From positions 62,001 through 126,000 of the forward strand of contig NZ_LT828648.1 in the NCBI RefSeq assembly GCF_900169565.1: DNA of 64,000 nt. The letters run 5' to 3'. The notes under the pieces are model-generated. The model had not been told where the DNA came from and searched no databases. It saw only the letters and a program-made list of their open reading frames with translations. This document shows, in pieces, positions 53,901 to 61,935 of this stretch. The stretch is from Nitrospira japonica (GTDB lineage Bacteria > Nitrospirota > Nitrospiria > Nitrospirales > Nitrospiraceae). Positions within the stretch are counted from its first letter, which is position 1; each line of letters starts with the position of its first letter. Position numbers and translations under genes: made by a program.

Positions 53901-54163
53901 TTGGCTTCCACCACCGCCGTACGCAGGAAGGGAGTGGTCGCCAACTGTTGCGCCTCATTCATACCCCGGCTGACGTGCATTTCGATCCGGCGGGCCGCTT
54001 CGACCGCCACTTCCTTGAAGCTGGTACCGGTGGTCTCGCGCAGGGCGCGGCGTTCTTCCAGATAGGTCAAGGCGAGCAGGAATGTGAGGGGGAGAAGTCC
54101 AACCATCACGATCGCCGTGATGATCTTGTGCTGGAGACTGTACGACCGACTCCAGAATTTCAT
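50984..54163 (-). CDS. Membrane sensor histidine kinase with three PAS domains
   Basis: A 1059-residue hybrid-free kinase. TM1 is near residues 13-33 and TM2 near 333-355, enclosing a long periplasmic Cache-like sensor. HAMP follows at about 356-408, then three PAS domains (about 424-540, 565-680 and 710-820), a HisKA domain with phospho-acceptor His 844 in AGVAHEINNPL and a C-terminal ATPase domain (VLMNLILNAVQAMKGGG, DTGSGI, GEGTGLGLSV). It phosphorylates the overlapping NtrC-type regulator. Ligand of the periplasmic domain is unknown. It lies 70 bases after secF on the same strand. Confidence 0.93.
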   Translation of the reverse strand: MKFWSRSYSLQHKIITAIVMVGLLPLTFLLALTYLEERRALRETTGTSFKEVAVEAARRIEMHVSRGMNEAQQLATTPFLRTAVVEANRTYEGKDAQRIQEVIKDWQQRWKQRDKRSEFPLFINRIVTNYLIRWHDIRKADYVGILVTDVQGALVVSSIPQVEYFYGKTGWWQAVVKGGTRQPYVGEIAFDPSFGTHVVVVSAPIVDDQQRAVIGAITILMRRDTLFHSIAEVSIGMTGHAMLFSSDGVPLICPILSPEEHTVKPELIQTLQALKAGWAVALDDSHGSRDALIGFAPVRFNDRLAPGSIGGKQWVTVIRQDPRETFAPLADLVAKVLLYGLIVLGVLWGTGLLAARRIVRPIKLLHEGARELGSGRLERRLALETGDEIEELAGAFNEMASNLQRSFGQIEQRVVEVRRLEEKYRDLIEHSPEMIYQLDRNGQFVHVNKTGLDKLGYQLDEMLAMKLWDLVPQGQATRVLQYLERLVSQGQTAMETILLAKDGRPIDVEIHATALFDQERGGLVHSRAFVRDVTERHRLEQELQQYTSKLELAVTERTRQLVASQARYKALFDLVADSVFMVDPSGTIVSVNKREEQALGYAEPYIVGRSIFEVTLEAYRGALRRWLGDINTGREKAPSQEITVYNAAGVETPVEMDLIQVGSPDHLLVMVQLRDITDRKKLERQLQTYREELETKVKERTREIEQTKQYLENLLENANDVIYTLDTDQRFTYVNNKVTVWGYRKDDLLGRPYLSLLSRRHRGRRLKNTLDIGAKQVYEVEVVTRSGETRTVTVSVSPLHGAEGEILGVLGIARDMTETKRLEQQIRNSEKLASVGKLAAGVAHEINNPLAGILNCLYNLRKGVLSPARQEEYWTSMEDGVRRVQKIVRQLLDFSQQHDPEFSLTDIKQVVDRVLVLTNHLFASNRIVLETVLGSALPSLMIDRHMIEQVLMNLILNAVQAMKGGGVLRIRTSVAEGVCLVEVSDTGSGIAPAVLPRIFDPFFTTKGEGEGTGLGLSVSLGIIERHGGKILVNSEVGRGTTFTLCLPLSRDRSLVERTS

Positions 54164-54233
54164 GAACGTGTCCGCCTATGCGAGGGACCGCCCGACCAGG
54201 CCCGCAGGGCGGCCCGTTCACTATCGCTCAAAC

Positions 54234-55151
54234 CTAGGCACGCTTGAGCAAACGTCCGGTCGTTCCGGGCCACAGGAGCAACAGGGGGCTGGCGACAAAG
54301 ATCGACGAATAGGTTCCGAAGACCACCCCCCACAGAAGGGCCAGGGAAAAATCGTGCAGCACCTCCCCGCCGCCGACGGCGAGGGGAATAAGGACCAGGA
54401 CCACGGTCAAACTGGTCACAATCGTGCGGCTCAATACCTGATTGATGGCGGTGTTGATCATCATTTCCTCACTGTCCCGCCGTCGCACTCGAAGATTCTC
54501 TCGAATACGGTCGAATACCACGACCGTGTCCGTCAGCGAATAGCCCGCCAAGGTCAAGAGGGCCGTCACGACCAGCAGGGTGATCTCTTTGTCAAGAATG
54601 TAAAACGCGCCGAGAACGGCCAGCACATCGTGGAATGTCGCCAGGGCCGCCGCTACTCCGAACCGCAGTTCAAAGCGGGCGGCAATGTAGAGGATGATGC
54701 CGACAAACGATACGAGGACCGCGATCAGCGCATCCTCCTGCAGTTTCTTGCCGATGGTGGGCCCGATTTCCGTGCTGGAGTCCACAATAAAGGTGTTGCC
54801 GGGAAACTCCTTGGAAAAGATCGCGACGACCCGTTCCGCCGTTTTGTGTTCCAACGTCGTGGACGCCTTCACCCGAATCAGCAACTTGTTGTCCTGGCCG
54901 AATTCCTGAAGTTCGGCATCCCCCAACCCGTTTGTCTCCAAGGCCTTCCGAGCTTCGTCGATCTTGATCGGCTGATTGAATTTCAACTGCACGGCCGTAC
55001 CGCCGGCAAAGTCGATACCCAGGTTGGCCGCACCACGGCCGATCTGGATGATCGCCAGAATTCCCAGCACGACCATGATGCCGGAGAACGCAAACGAGAT
55101 GTTCCGCTTGCCCATGAAATCAAAGTTCGTCTTTCCCAGAATTTCCAGCAT
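54234..55151 (-). CDS. secF: Protein translocase subunit SecF
   Basis: A 305-residue inner-membrane protein with six helices. It has the family segments GIDFAGGTAVQLKF and SLTDTVVVFDRIRENLR. With SecD it uses the proton gradient to help pull exported proteins across SecYEG. It follows secD by 15 bases. Confidence 0.95.
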   Translation of the reverse strand: MLEILGKTNFDFMGKRNISFAFSGIMVVLGILAIIQIGRGAANLGIDFAGGTAVQLKFNQPIKIDEARKALETNGLGDAELQEFGQDNKLLIRVKASTTLEHKTAERVVAIFSKEFPGNTFIVDSSTEIGPTIGKKLQEDALIAVLVSFVGIILYIAARFELRFGVAAALATFHDVLAVLGAFYILDKEITLLVVTALLTLAGYSLTDTVVVFDRIRENLRVRRRDSEEMMINTAINQVLSRTIVTSLTVVLVLIPLAVGGGEVLHDFSLALLWGVVFGTYSSIFVASPLLLLWPGTTGRLLKRA

Positions 55152-55166
55152 GCAGGCTCCTTCGAC

Positions 55167-56810
55167 CTAGATACTCAACTGATCGACTTTGCGGCGTTGA
55201 TTGATGATGTCAAAAATGACCTTGGTCCCGACTAGGGCCGTAAAGAGATTGATCGCGATGCCGAGACAGAGCGTGACGGCAAAACCCTTGATCGGACCGG
55301 TGCCGAACAGGAACAGCGCGACACCGGTGATCAGAGTCGTGACGTGGGAATCGATGATGGTGAGCAGTGCCTTGTCATACCCTCCATCGATGGCAAGCCG
55401 GACCGCTTTCCCCGATCGGAGCTCCTCTCGGATGCGCTCGAAGATCAACACGTTTGAATCGACGCCCATGCCGATCGTGAGGACGATGCCGGCAATGCCC
55501 GGCAAGGTCAACGTCGCCGTCAACGCGGACAACGCCCCCATCAAACAGATCAAGTTCAGGATCAGCGCAACGTCGGCGATGAGACCCGACAGCCGGTAGT
55601 AGACGATCATGAAAATCATGACGATCGCTCCGGCCACTAACGTCGCCTTGATGCCTTTCTCGATCGAATCCCGGCCGAGCGACGGACCGACCGTCAGGTC
55701 TTGGACGATCTTCAACGGTGCCGGCAACGCACCGGCTCGCAGTACGATGGCAAGATCATTGGCCTCTTGCGTCGAAAACGTCCCGGTAATTTGCGCACGC
55801 CCGCCGGAAATCCGCTCCTGAATCACGGGCGCGGAATAAATGGTGTTGTCGAGCACCACCGCCATCCGTTTTTTGACGTTCTCGCCGGTGATACGCTCGA
55901 ACTCACGTCCGCCTTTGGCATCGAACGTGATGGAGACGTACGGATCATTGAACTGTCCGATCGATACCCGTGCATCGCTCAACACGTCACCCGTCAGCAT
56001 GACGCGTTTCTTGACCAAATAAGGAATGCGATACTCCCGCCCCGTATCTTTGTCGATCGCCCGCTCAAAAAGGATCTGATCGCCCTCCGGCAGTTTGCCC
56101 TCGAACTGCGAAAGCACTTCGGCCTCTTTATCTTTCGGCACCCTGGCAGGAAGGTCCAATCTGATTTGGCTGTCCTCGTCCAGCATCTTGAATTCGAGCA
56201 GGGCGGTTTCCTTAATCAAATCTTTGGCCCGCTTCGGCTCCTTGACTCCCGGCAATTGCACCACGATCTGCTTTGGGCCTTGCCGTTGCACCACCGGTTC
56301 CGCCACGCCGAACTGATCGATGCGATTGCGGATGGTCTCGAGAGCCTGATTGACCGCGGAATCCTTGATGCGCTTTATTTCCGACTCCCGAAGCTCCCAT
56401 GCCAGCGTATTGGCGGACCCCGCCGAGTCCTTCTCCGCAAAGGTCGGGAAGTCGTCGATCAATTTTTGGATCTGGGCCTTCAGGTCGGCGTTCTGAAACT
56501 GAACGGTGATGTCCGTCGGACTCGTGCGCTTGACCGACTCAGCCGGAATCTTCTTTTCCACCAGGAGATCCTGCAGCGACGTCAGCGACCGGTCTACCGC
56601 GATTTCGACCGCCCGGTCCTCGTCGACTTCCATCACCATGTGGATGCCGCCCTGGAGATCCAACCCGAGGGTGATGCCCTTGTTCGGCAACAGGGTTTTC
56701 AACCACCCAGGTAGGCCCTGATACACATCCGGAACCGACGGCACGAACGCAATCACCGAAGCGATCACGACCAGCGCCAACAACGTCAACCGCCCGCTCA
56801 CTTTCTTCAT
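55167..56810 (-). CDS. secD: Protein translocase subunit SecD
   Basis: A 547-residue inner-membrane protein with an N-terminal helix, large periplasmic domain and five further helices. Key segments are KGITLGLDLQGGIHMVMEVD, RIDQFGVAEPVVQRQGPKQI and IGMGVDSNVLIFERIREELR. Works with SecF and YajC in Sec export. It follows yajC by 29 bases. Confidence 0.95.
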   Translation of the reverse strand: MKKVSGRLTLLALVVIASVIAFVPSVPDVYQGLPGWLKTLLPNKGITLGLDLQGGIHMVMEVDEDRAVEIAVDRSLTSLQDLLVEKKIPAESVKRTSPTDITVQFQNADLKAQIQKLIDDFPTFAEKDSAGSANTLAWELRESEIKRIKDSAVNQALETIRNRIDQFGVAEPVVQRQGPKQIVVQLPGVKEPKRAKDLIKETALLEFKMLDEDSQIRLDLPARVPKDKEAEVLSQFEGKLPEGDQILFERAIDKDTGREYRIPYLVKKRVMLTGDVLSDARVSIGQFNDPYVSITFDAKGGREFERITGENVKKRMAVVLDNTIYSAPVIQERISGGRAQITGTFSTQEANDLAIVLRAGALPAPLKIVQDLTVGPSLGRDSIEKGIKATLVAGAIVMIFMIVYYRLSGLIADVALILNLICLMGALSALTATLTLPGIAGIVLTIGMGVDSNVLIFERIREELRSGKAVRLAIDGGYDKALLTIIDSHVTTLITGVALFLFGTGPIKGFAVTLCLGIAINLFTALVGTKVIFDIINQRRKVDQLSI

Positions 56811-56839
56811 CGTGCCTCTTGTCCCCTTGTTCCCGGAGT

Positions 56840-57172
56840 CTACGACTCTTTCTCGTCGTCATCCGCACGCAGCCGCGCGATGTGCTCCCGCTGGATCTTA
56901 ATCTTGGTGTTGTCGGCGATTTGCAGCGTCACCGTGTCTTTGCCGAGATTCGCCACGACTCCCCAGACGCCGGACGACGTGATCACCTTGTCGCCTTTCT
57001 TCAGAGCGTCCATCATGGCTCGTTGCTGCTTCTGTTTTCTCTGCTGCGGCAATACCAGCAGAAAATAAAAGATGACGAAGACCAGCACGAAGGGGACGAG
57101 CGACAGAATGGTGCTTGCACCACTCCCCCCTCCGGCAGTTCCCTGGGCCCATGCGACTGATGCCATCCACAT
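56840..57172 (-). CDS. yajC: Preprotein translocase subunit YajC
   Basis: A 110-residue protein with one membrane helix (LVPFVLVFVIFYFLLVLPQQ) followed by the YajC SH3-like domain (GDKVITSSGVWGVVANLGKD). It associates with SecDF. The start at 57172 (MWMASVAWAQG) has AGAGGA about 10 bases upstream; a much longer frame runs into tgt and is rejected. The order tgt-yajC-secD-secF is the usual bacterial arrangement. Confidence 0.93.
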   Translation of the reverse strand: MWMASVAWAQGTAGGGSGASTILSLVPFVLVFVIFYFLLVLPQQRKQKQQRAMMDALKKGDKVITSSGVWGVVANLGKDTVTLQIADNTKIKIQREHIARLRADDDEKES

Positions 57173-57213
57173 ATGTGAGCGTGTCCTCTCTGCGTCGACT
57201 TTGCCTCGATCCT

Positions 57214-58359
57214 CTACTGACCGCTGGTCTCCGCCGTGCCGACGAACTCCGACGGAGCCTCCGCGCGCATCCGGTAAAACGCGTCTCGAAAATTCGCGAA
57301 CGTCCCGTCGGCGATCGCCCCGCGAAGCCGACGCATGAAATCGGAAAAGTACCAAAGGTTGTGCGTGGTATTCAGCCGCGATGCCAGCATTTCTTTGACG
57401 TTGTATAGATGATGCAAGTACGCGCGGGAATATCGTCGGCACACCGGACAGGCGCAGTTCGGGTCGATCGGCCGCTCATCCCGTGTATACCTGGCTTGCT
57501 TGATCGAGACTCGCCCCGACTCGGTGAACAGCCATCCGGTCCGTCCATGCCGGGACGGGATGACGCAATCGAACAAGTCGACGCCGCGCGCCACGCCTTC
57601 GATGAGATTTTCCGGCATGCCGACCCCCATCAAGTAGCGGGGCTTTACGGAAGGAAGCTCGGGGGCGCAGATCTCCAACATTCGATACATCTCTTCTTTG
57701 GTCTCGCCGACCGACAGACCCCCGATGGCGTAGCCGTCGAATCCGAGTGCCACGATGTCGCGCGCGGATTTCCGTCGAAGCTCGGGATCCAACCCTCCTT
57801 GGACGATTCCGAAAAGCGCCTGGTCCGTCCTCCGTCGACTCTCCTGACACCGGCCAGCCCACAGCGTCGTCCGCCGCACCGCATCCGCCACCCTGTCCCG
57901 GTCGGCAGGCAATGCCACGCATTGATCGAAGGCCATGATGATGTCCGCGCCGAGGTCTTCTTGAATTCCAATCGCGGACTCTGGGGTGATGACGTGGGTC
58001 GATCCGTCCAGATGCGAGCGAAAGGTTACACCCTCGTCGGTGATCCGGCACAGACCGGCCAGGCTGAAGATCTGAAATCCGCCGCTGTCGGTTAGAATGG
58101 ATCCCGACCAGCCAGCGAACCGATGCAGCCCACCCAGCTCCGAAATGACCTTATGTCCGGGCCGCAGGTAGAGATGGTACGCGTTGTTCAGAAACAGTCG
58201 AAAACCCAACTGGTGTAATTCTTCAGGATCGATCCCCTTGACCGGTCCCAACGTGCCGACCGGCATGAACGCCGGGGTCTCGATTTGACCATGTGCGGTC
58301 GTCAGCACGCCCAACCTGGCGTGCCTCTCCCCAGCGGTTTGCTTGACGGTAAATTCCAT
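57214..58359 (-). CDS. tgt: tRNA-guanine(34) transglycosylase
   Basis: A 381-residue enzyme that exchanges guanine 34 of certain tRNAs for preQ1 in queuosine synthesis. Motifs are DSGGFQIFSL (catalytic Asp), FDCVIPSRHGRTG (nucleophile Asp) and the zinc site CACPVCRRYSRAYLHHL. Length is normal. It lies 20 bases after argS and 41 before yajC. Confidence 0.95.
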   Translation of the reverse strand: MEFTVKQTAGERHARLGVLTTAHGQIETPAFMPVGTLGPVKGIDPEELHQLGFRLFLNNAYHLYLRPGHKVISELGGLHRFAGWSGSILTDSGGFQIFSLAGLCRITDEGVTFRSHLDGSTHVITPESAIGIQEDLGADIIMAFDQCVALPADRDRVADAVRRTTLWAGRCQESRRRTDQALFGIVQGGLDPELRRKSARDIVALGFDGYAIGGLSVGETKEEMYRMLEICAPELPSVKPRYLMGVGMPENLIEGVARGVDLFDCVIPSRHGRTGWLFTESGRVSIKQARYTRDERPIDPNCACPVCRRYSRAYLHHLYNVKEMLASRLNTTHNLWYFSDFMRRLRGAIADGTFANFRDAFYRMRAEAPSEFVGTAETSGQ

Positions 58360-58379
58360 GCTGCTTGCCTGGTTCTCTC

Positions 58380-60131
58380 TTACATGTGGTCCGGAGCGGA
58401 GATGCCAAGCAGCGACAGGCCGTTCCTGAGCACTTGCTGGACTCCCGCCATCAGGGCCAAGCGCGCGGCCGTCCGGTCGGAATCGACGATCTCCCGTTGC
58501 CGGTCCCCATCCGGCACCACGATCCCCAACTCTCCTTCTCCACCGTCCCTATCGGCCGCCGGAGGCAGAACACGGTGCTTGTTATAGAACCCGTGAAGCA
58601 ACGCCGCCAGTTGTTGCAGATAGTAGGTGAGCCGATGAGGCTCATACGATAGCGCGCTGGCGTGAACGACGGAAGGAAACGCCGAGAGTTTTCGAATCAA
58701 TGCCAGCTCATCCGGATCCATCAGCATGCTCAAGTCCGTCCGGCTCGCCCGAGGACGGTCGATTCCGCGCGACTTGGAGACCCGCCATAGGCTCGAAATC
58801 CTGGCATGGGCATACTGCACATAGTACACGGGGTTTTCGGCAGATCGCTGTTTGGCCAGTTCCAGGTCGAAATCGAGATGGGTCTTGGAATCCCGCATAA
58901 GAAAATAGAATTTCGCGGCGTCGGCACCCACCTCGTCAATCACGTCCCGAAGGGTGACGAATTCCCCGGCGCGCTTGGACATCTTCACTTCCTCACCGCC
59001 GCGCAGCAACTTGACGAGTTGTACGAGAACGACTTGCAATCGTTCTTTCGGATGCCCGTAGGCTTGCATCACGGCCTGCATGCGAGGGATATACCCGTGG
59101 TGGTCCGCCCCCCAGACATCGATCAACAAATCATATCCTCGCCGCAGTTTGTCCCAATGATACGCGATGTCGGATGCAAGATAGGTATACTCTCCGTCCT
59201 GTTTCTTAACGACGCGGTCCTTCTCGTCGCCGAACTGTGACGATCGAAACCACGAAGCACCGTCCTGCTCGAATACCAACTGTCGAGACTTCAGGTCATC
59301 CAGCACTCGTTCGACGGCATGGGAGGACAGAAGAGACGCCTCGCTGAACCATGACTGGAATTCGATCCCGAACGAGTGGAGATCCTGGCGGATCACGTTC
59401 AGCAAATCCTCGAGGGCGAAGCGTCGGCACTGCTCTTCCAGGTCATCAGTATCCGGGTTTTTACCGGATCCCCGTTGTTCCCGTAACCGCTCCGCCACGG
59501 CGGTGATATAGGTTCCATGGTATCCGTCGGTCGGAAACGCGACGTGACGGCCGTCCAATTCTTGATAGCGGGCACATACCGATTGGCCCAGGAGCTTGGT
59601 TTGACGGCCCGCATCGTTGATGTAATATTCGCTGACGATTTCATACCCGACGGCATCGAGCAGATTCGCGACGGCTTGACCAACCGCGGCTCCGCGGCCA
59701 TGTCCCACGTGCAAGGGACCGGTTGGATTTGCACTCACATACTCGACGAGGACCCGACGCCCGCTGCCGGAATTACTGCGGCCATAGCGGTCACCCTGGG
59801 CTTCAATTTCCCGCAATACTTCCTGCCAAACCGCGGGCTTCACCGTCAGATTGAGAAATCCGGGCTGGGCGATTTGGACACGATCGAACAGCCGATCGTC
59901 CTGGACCAACTCCTCAACGATGATCCGGGCGATATCTTGCGGACTTCTTTGCTCGGAGGAAGCCAGCGACAGAGCTACGGTGGAAGCCAGGTCTCCCCAC
60001 TCCGGGCGCTTGGGAGCGTCCAGGCTTAGAACCGGCCATGATTCCGTTTTCAGCAGCCCTTTTCTTTTCGCCCCGTTCAAGGCATCCAGCAATGCGCTGG
60101 TAACTTTGTGCAGCACCACACCCTGAGACAC
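58380..60131 (-). CDS. argS: Arginyl-tRNA synthetase
   Basis: A 583-residue class I aminoacyl-tRNA synthetase. The HIGH motif is HVGHG in SANPTGPLHVGHGRGAA and the KMSKS motif is KMSKRAGEFV. The N-terminal Arg-specific domain and C-terminal DALR domain (ISSLWRVSKSRG and beyond) are present. Essential for translation. It has a candidate promoter at 60179-60207. Confidence 0.95.
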   Translation of the reverse strand: MSQGVVLHKVTSALLDALNGAKRKGLLKTESWPVLSLDAPKRPEWGDLASTVALSLASSEQRSPQDIARIIVEELVQDDRLFDRVQIAQPGFLNLTVKPAVWQEVLREIEAQGDRYGRSNSGSGRRVLVEYVSANPTGPLHVGHGRGAAVGQAVANLLDAVGYEIVSEYYINDAGRQTKLLGQSVCARYQELDGRHVAFPTDGYHGTYITAVAERLREQRGSGKNPDTDDLEEQCRRFALEDLLNVIRQDLHSFGIEFQSWFSEASLLSSHAVERVLDDLKSRQLVFEQDGASWFRSSQFGDEKDRVVKKQDGEYTYLASDIAYHWDKLRRGYDLLIDVWGADHHGYIPRMQAVMQAYGHPKERLQVVLVQLVKLLRGGEEVKMSKRAGEFVTLRDVIDEVGADAAKFYFLMRDSKTHLDFDLELAKQRSAENPVYYVQYAHARISSLWRVSKSRGIDRPRASRTDLSMLMDPDELALIRKLSAFPSVVHASALSYEPHRLTYYLQQLAALLHGFYNKHRVLPPAADRDGGEGELGIVVPDGDRQREIVDSDRTAARLALMAGVQQVLRNGLSLLGISAPDHM

Positions 60132-60178
60132 CGAATCACTCCTAAGTCCTTAGCATTGAAAGAGAAAATTAGCCTGTC

Positions 60179-60207
60179 ACTCTATCACACGGCCTAATGG
60201 GAGACAA
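60179..60207 (-). promoter_or_regulatory. Candidate promoter of argS
   Basis: Minus-strand TTGTCT (60202-60207), a 17-base spacer and TAGAGT (60179-60184). Both boxes match 4/6. It overlaps the end of the upstream glycosyltransferase gene. Confidence 0.4.
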
Positions 60208-61225
60208 GGCGCTTTGTGTGGATTTTCGAGGAGTTGTGACGAACCAACCGCTGCCGACACATATCCAATAGCGTGTGCGGAGGAATGTTAAGACAAGGCC
60301 GTTCCACACAGTGACCGACGGCCTCCCAGTTCGGGCATCGACAGGCGTCCGCCTTCATCACGGTCACATGTCCCCCTCGTGGAGCCCATCGTTCCGCCAC
60401 GGTAGGACCGAACAGCGTGATAGTCTCTGTGCCAACCGACGCGGACAGGTGACTGGCTCCCGAATCGTGTCCCACGAACAGATCGGCCGATGCCAGCACA
60501 CCGGCCAGCAATCCCAAATTCAGGTCCCTCAAAATGCCGATTCGTTCTTCCCTCACCAAGCGGGACACTTCCACGACCGTCGCATGGTCGGCCGGTCCCT
60601 CCAGCAAGGCGAGCCCAAGTCCGTCCCGCCTGAGGCCGTGGATCACCTCGGCAAATATCTCCGCCTTGGCACATTTCGATCGGCTTCCGCTACCAGGGTG
60701 AAGAAGGACGATCCTGCGATCAGGATCGAGATTTGCCTCGCGGAGGCGTGTGCGCCCGAGTTCACGCAGTCCCCGGGGCAACTGCAGCACCACAGGCTGC
60801 ACAGAGTCGCGCGCCACTTCGTCCAGTGCCTCCCAAAATCGATCGCTCTGATGGACGGAAGATAGTCGGGGCGAAAATGGCGAGCAAACGGCGACTGTAC
60901 CCTGCACGTATCTCCTGAGCACCTCTTCAAGAATTTCCCCTTCATCTCTGACCCAAGCCACCGCCAGTTCGCATCTGGCCAGCCAATTCGACATCACGCT
61001 TCCCGCTTCGACGTATCCGCCGAATAGTTGGCCGACGCCGAATCCTTGTGCCGGCATCCATCCGTCGACGAGGCCGCAATCCCGCAGCAATTCGCCGATC
61101 CGACGGTCGGCACAGAGCACAAATTCATGGCGGGGAAATTTTCTGCGGAGGTTGACGATCGCCGGTACGGCGAGCAGCACATCGCCCAATGCGCCGGGAT
61201 GAATGATGACGACGGTTCGTATCAC
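60194..61225 (-). CDS. Glycosyltransferase family 9 (heptosyltransferase-like)
   Basis: A 343-residue GT-B enzyme of the ADP-heptose:LPS heptosyltransferase family. Motifs are HPGALGDVLLAVPAIVNLRR, LLHPGSGSRSKCA, FVGHDSGASHLSASVG and LFGPT. It probably adds a sugar to lipopolysaccharide core at the inner membrane; the exact acceptor is unknown. A Cys-rich C-terminal segment (CRCPNWEAVGHCVERPC) is unremarkable for the group. It lies 17 bases after mobA. Confidence 0.9.
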   Translation of the reverse strand: MIRTVVIIHPGALGDVLLAVPAIVNLRRKFPRHEFVLCADRRIGELLRDCGLVDGWMPAQGFGVGQLFGGYVEAGSVMSNWLARCELAVAWVRDEGEILEEVLRRYVQGTVAVCSPFSPRLSSVHQSDRFWEALDEVARDSVQPVVLQLPRGLRELGRTRLREANLDPDRRIVLLHPGSGSRSKCAKAEIFAEVIHGLRRDGLGLALLEGPADHATVVEVSRLVREERIGILRDLNLGLLAGVLASADLFVGHDSGASHLSASVGTETITLFGPTVAERWAPRGGHVTVMKADACRCPNWEAVGHCVERPCLNIPPHTLLDMCRQRLVRHNSSKIHTKRLVSH

Positions 61226-61242
61226 AATCGAGGAAGATGATT

Positions 61243-61851
61243 CTACGATCGGTCGCTCGCGAAGATCGACCGAGCCAATTCAAGATCCGCCGGCGTATTG
61301 ATGTTTAAGAATGCTCGCCCGGCCGGATCGATGGTCTTCAAGTCTTCCGCGGTGACGGTATGTAATTTCAACGCGGGATGTTCGGTCACCCGATGGATCC
61401 GCAGGTCCTTTGCCGCCATCATGGACTCCATGACCGGCAGGCATCGCCGGCCGTACAGGGCATGCATGGGGTGCCATCCATTGTGTAACCGCGCCATCAC
61501 GATGTCGGCCTCGGTCTTGAGATGCACGAAGTAGCGCACCGTCTCTTGACTCAAGAATGGCATGTCACAGGCCAGGACAAAGACCCGGTTCGTTCTGGCA
61601 ACGCTCAATCCCGTGTACAAACCTCCAAGGCTCCCGCAATCCGCTACGAGATCACGAACGACGGGGACAGTGGACGAAAGATCGGGACTGTCCTGCGCGA
61701 TTACGATGACGACGTCCTGAAAGACGCACCGGAGGATATCGAGGCTTCGCTCCAGAAGGCTGCGCGCTCCGATTTCGACAAATCGCTTGTCCTCACCCAT
61801 TCTGCGGCTTTTTCCGCCAGCGAGCAGGATACCGGTGACCTCTGTGATCAT
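61243..61851 (-). CDS. mobA: Molybdenum cofactor guanylyltransferase MobA
   Basis: A 202-residue enzyme that joins GMP to molybdopterin to form the bis-MGD cofactor. The nucleotide-binding signature is LLAGGKSRRMGEDKRFVEIG; others are GSLGGLYTGL and VLACDMPFLSQE. This cofactor is required by NXR-type enzymes, which fits the neighbouring gamma-type cytochrome gene. Length is typical. Confidence 0.92.
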   Translation of the reverse strand: MITEVTGILLAGGKSRRMGEDKRFVEIGARSLLERSLDILRCVFQDVVIVIAQDSPDLSSTVPVVRDLVADCGSLGGLYTGLSVARTNRVFVLACDMPFLSQETVRYFVHLKTEADIVMARLHNGWHPMHALYGRRCLPVMESMMAAKDLRIHRVTEHPALKLHTVTAEDLKTIDPAGRAFLNINTPADLELARSIFASDRS

Positions 61852-61877
61852 AGACGTTTCACTGTGTCCGGCGGAAA

Positions 61878-61910
61878 AACAAAGAGGGGGTGGGTTTCCC
61901 CACCCCCTCT
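61878..61910 (-). terminator. Intrinsic terminator after the cytochrome/gamma fusion gene
   Basis: A perfect 12-bp stem (61883-61894 with 61899-61910, TTTC loop) lies 25 bases past the stop. On the minus strand it is followed by TTTGTTTTTCC, a strong T-tract. It separates the respiratory gene from mobA. Confidence 0.85.
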
Positions 61911-61935
61911 ACGCATTGACCTCTCTCAGCGGCGA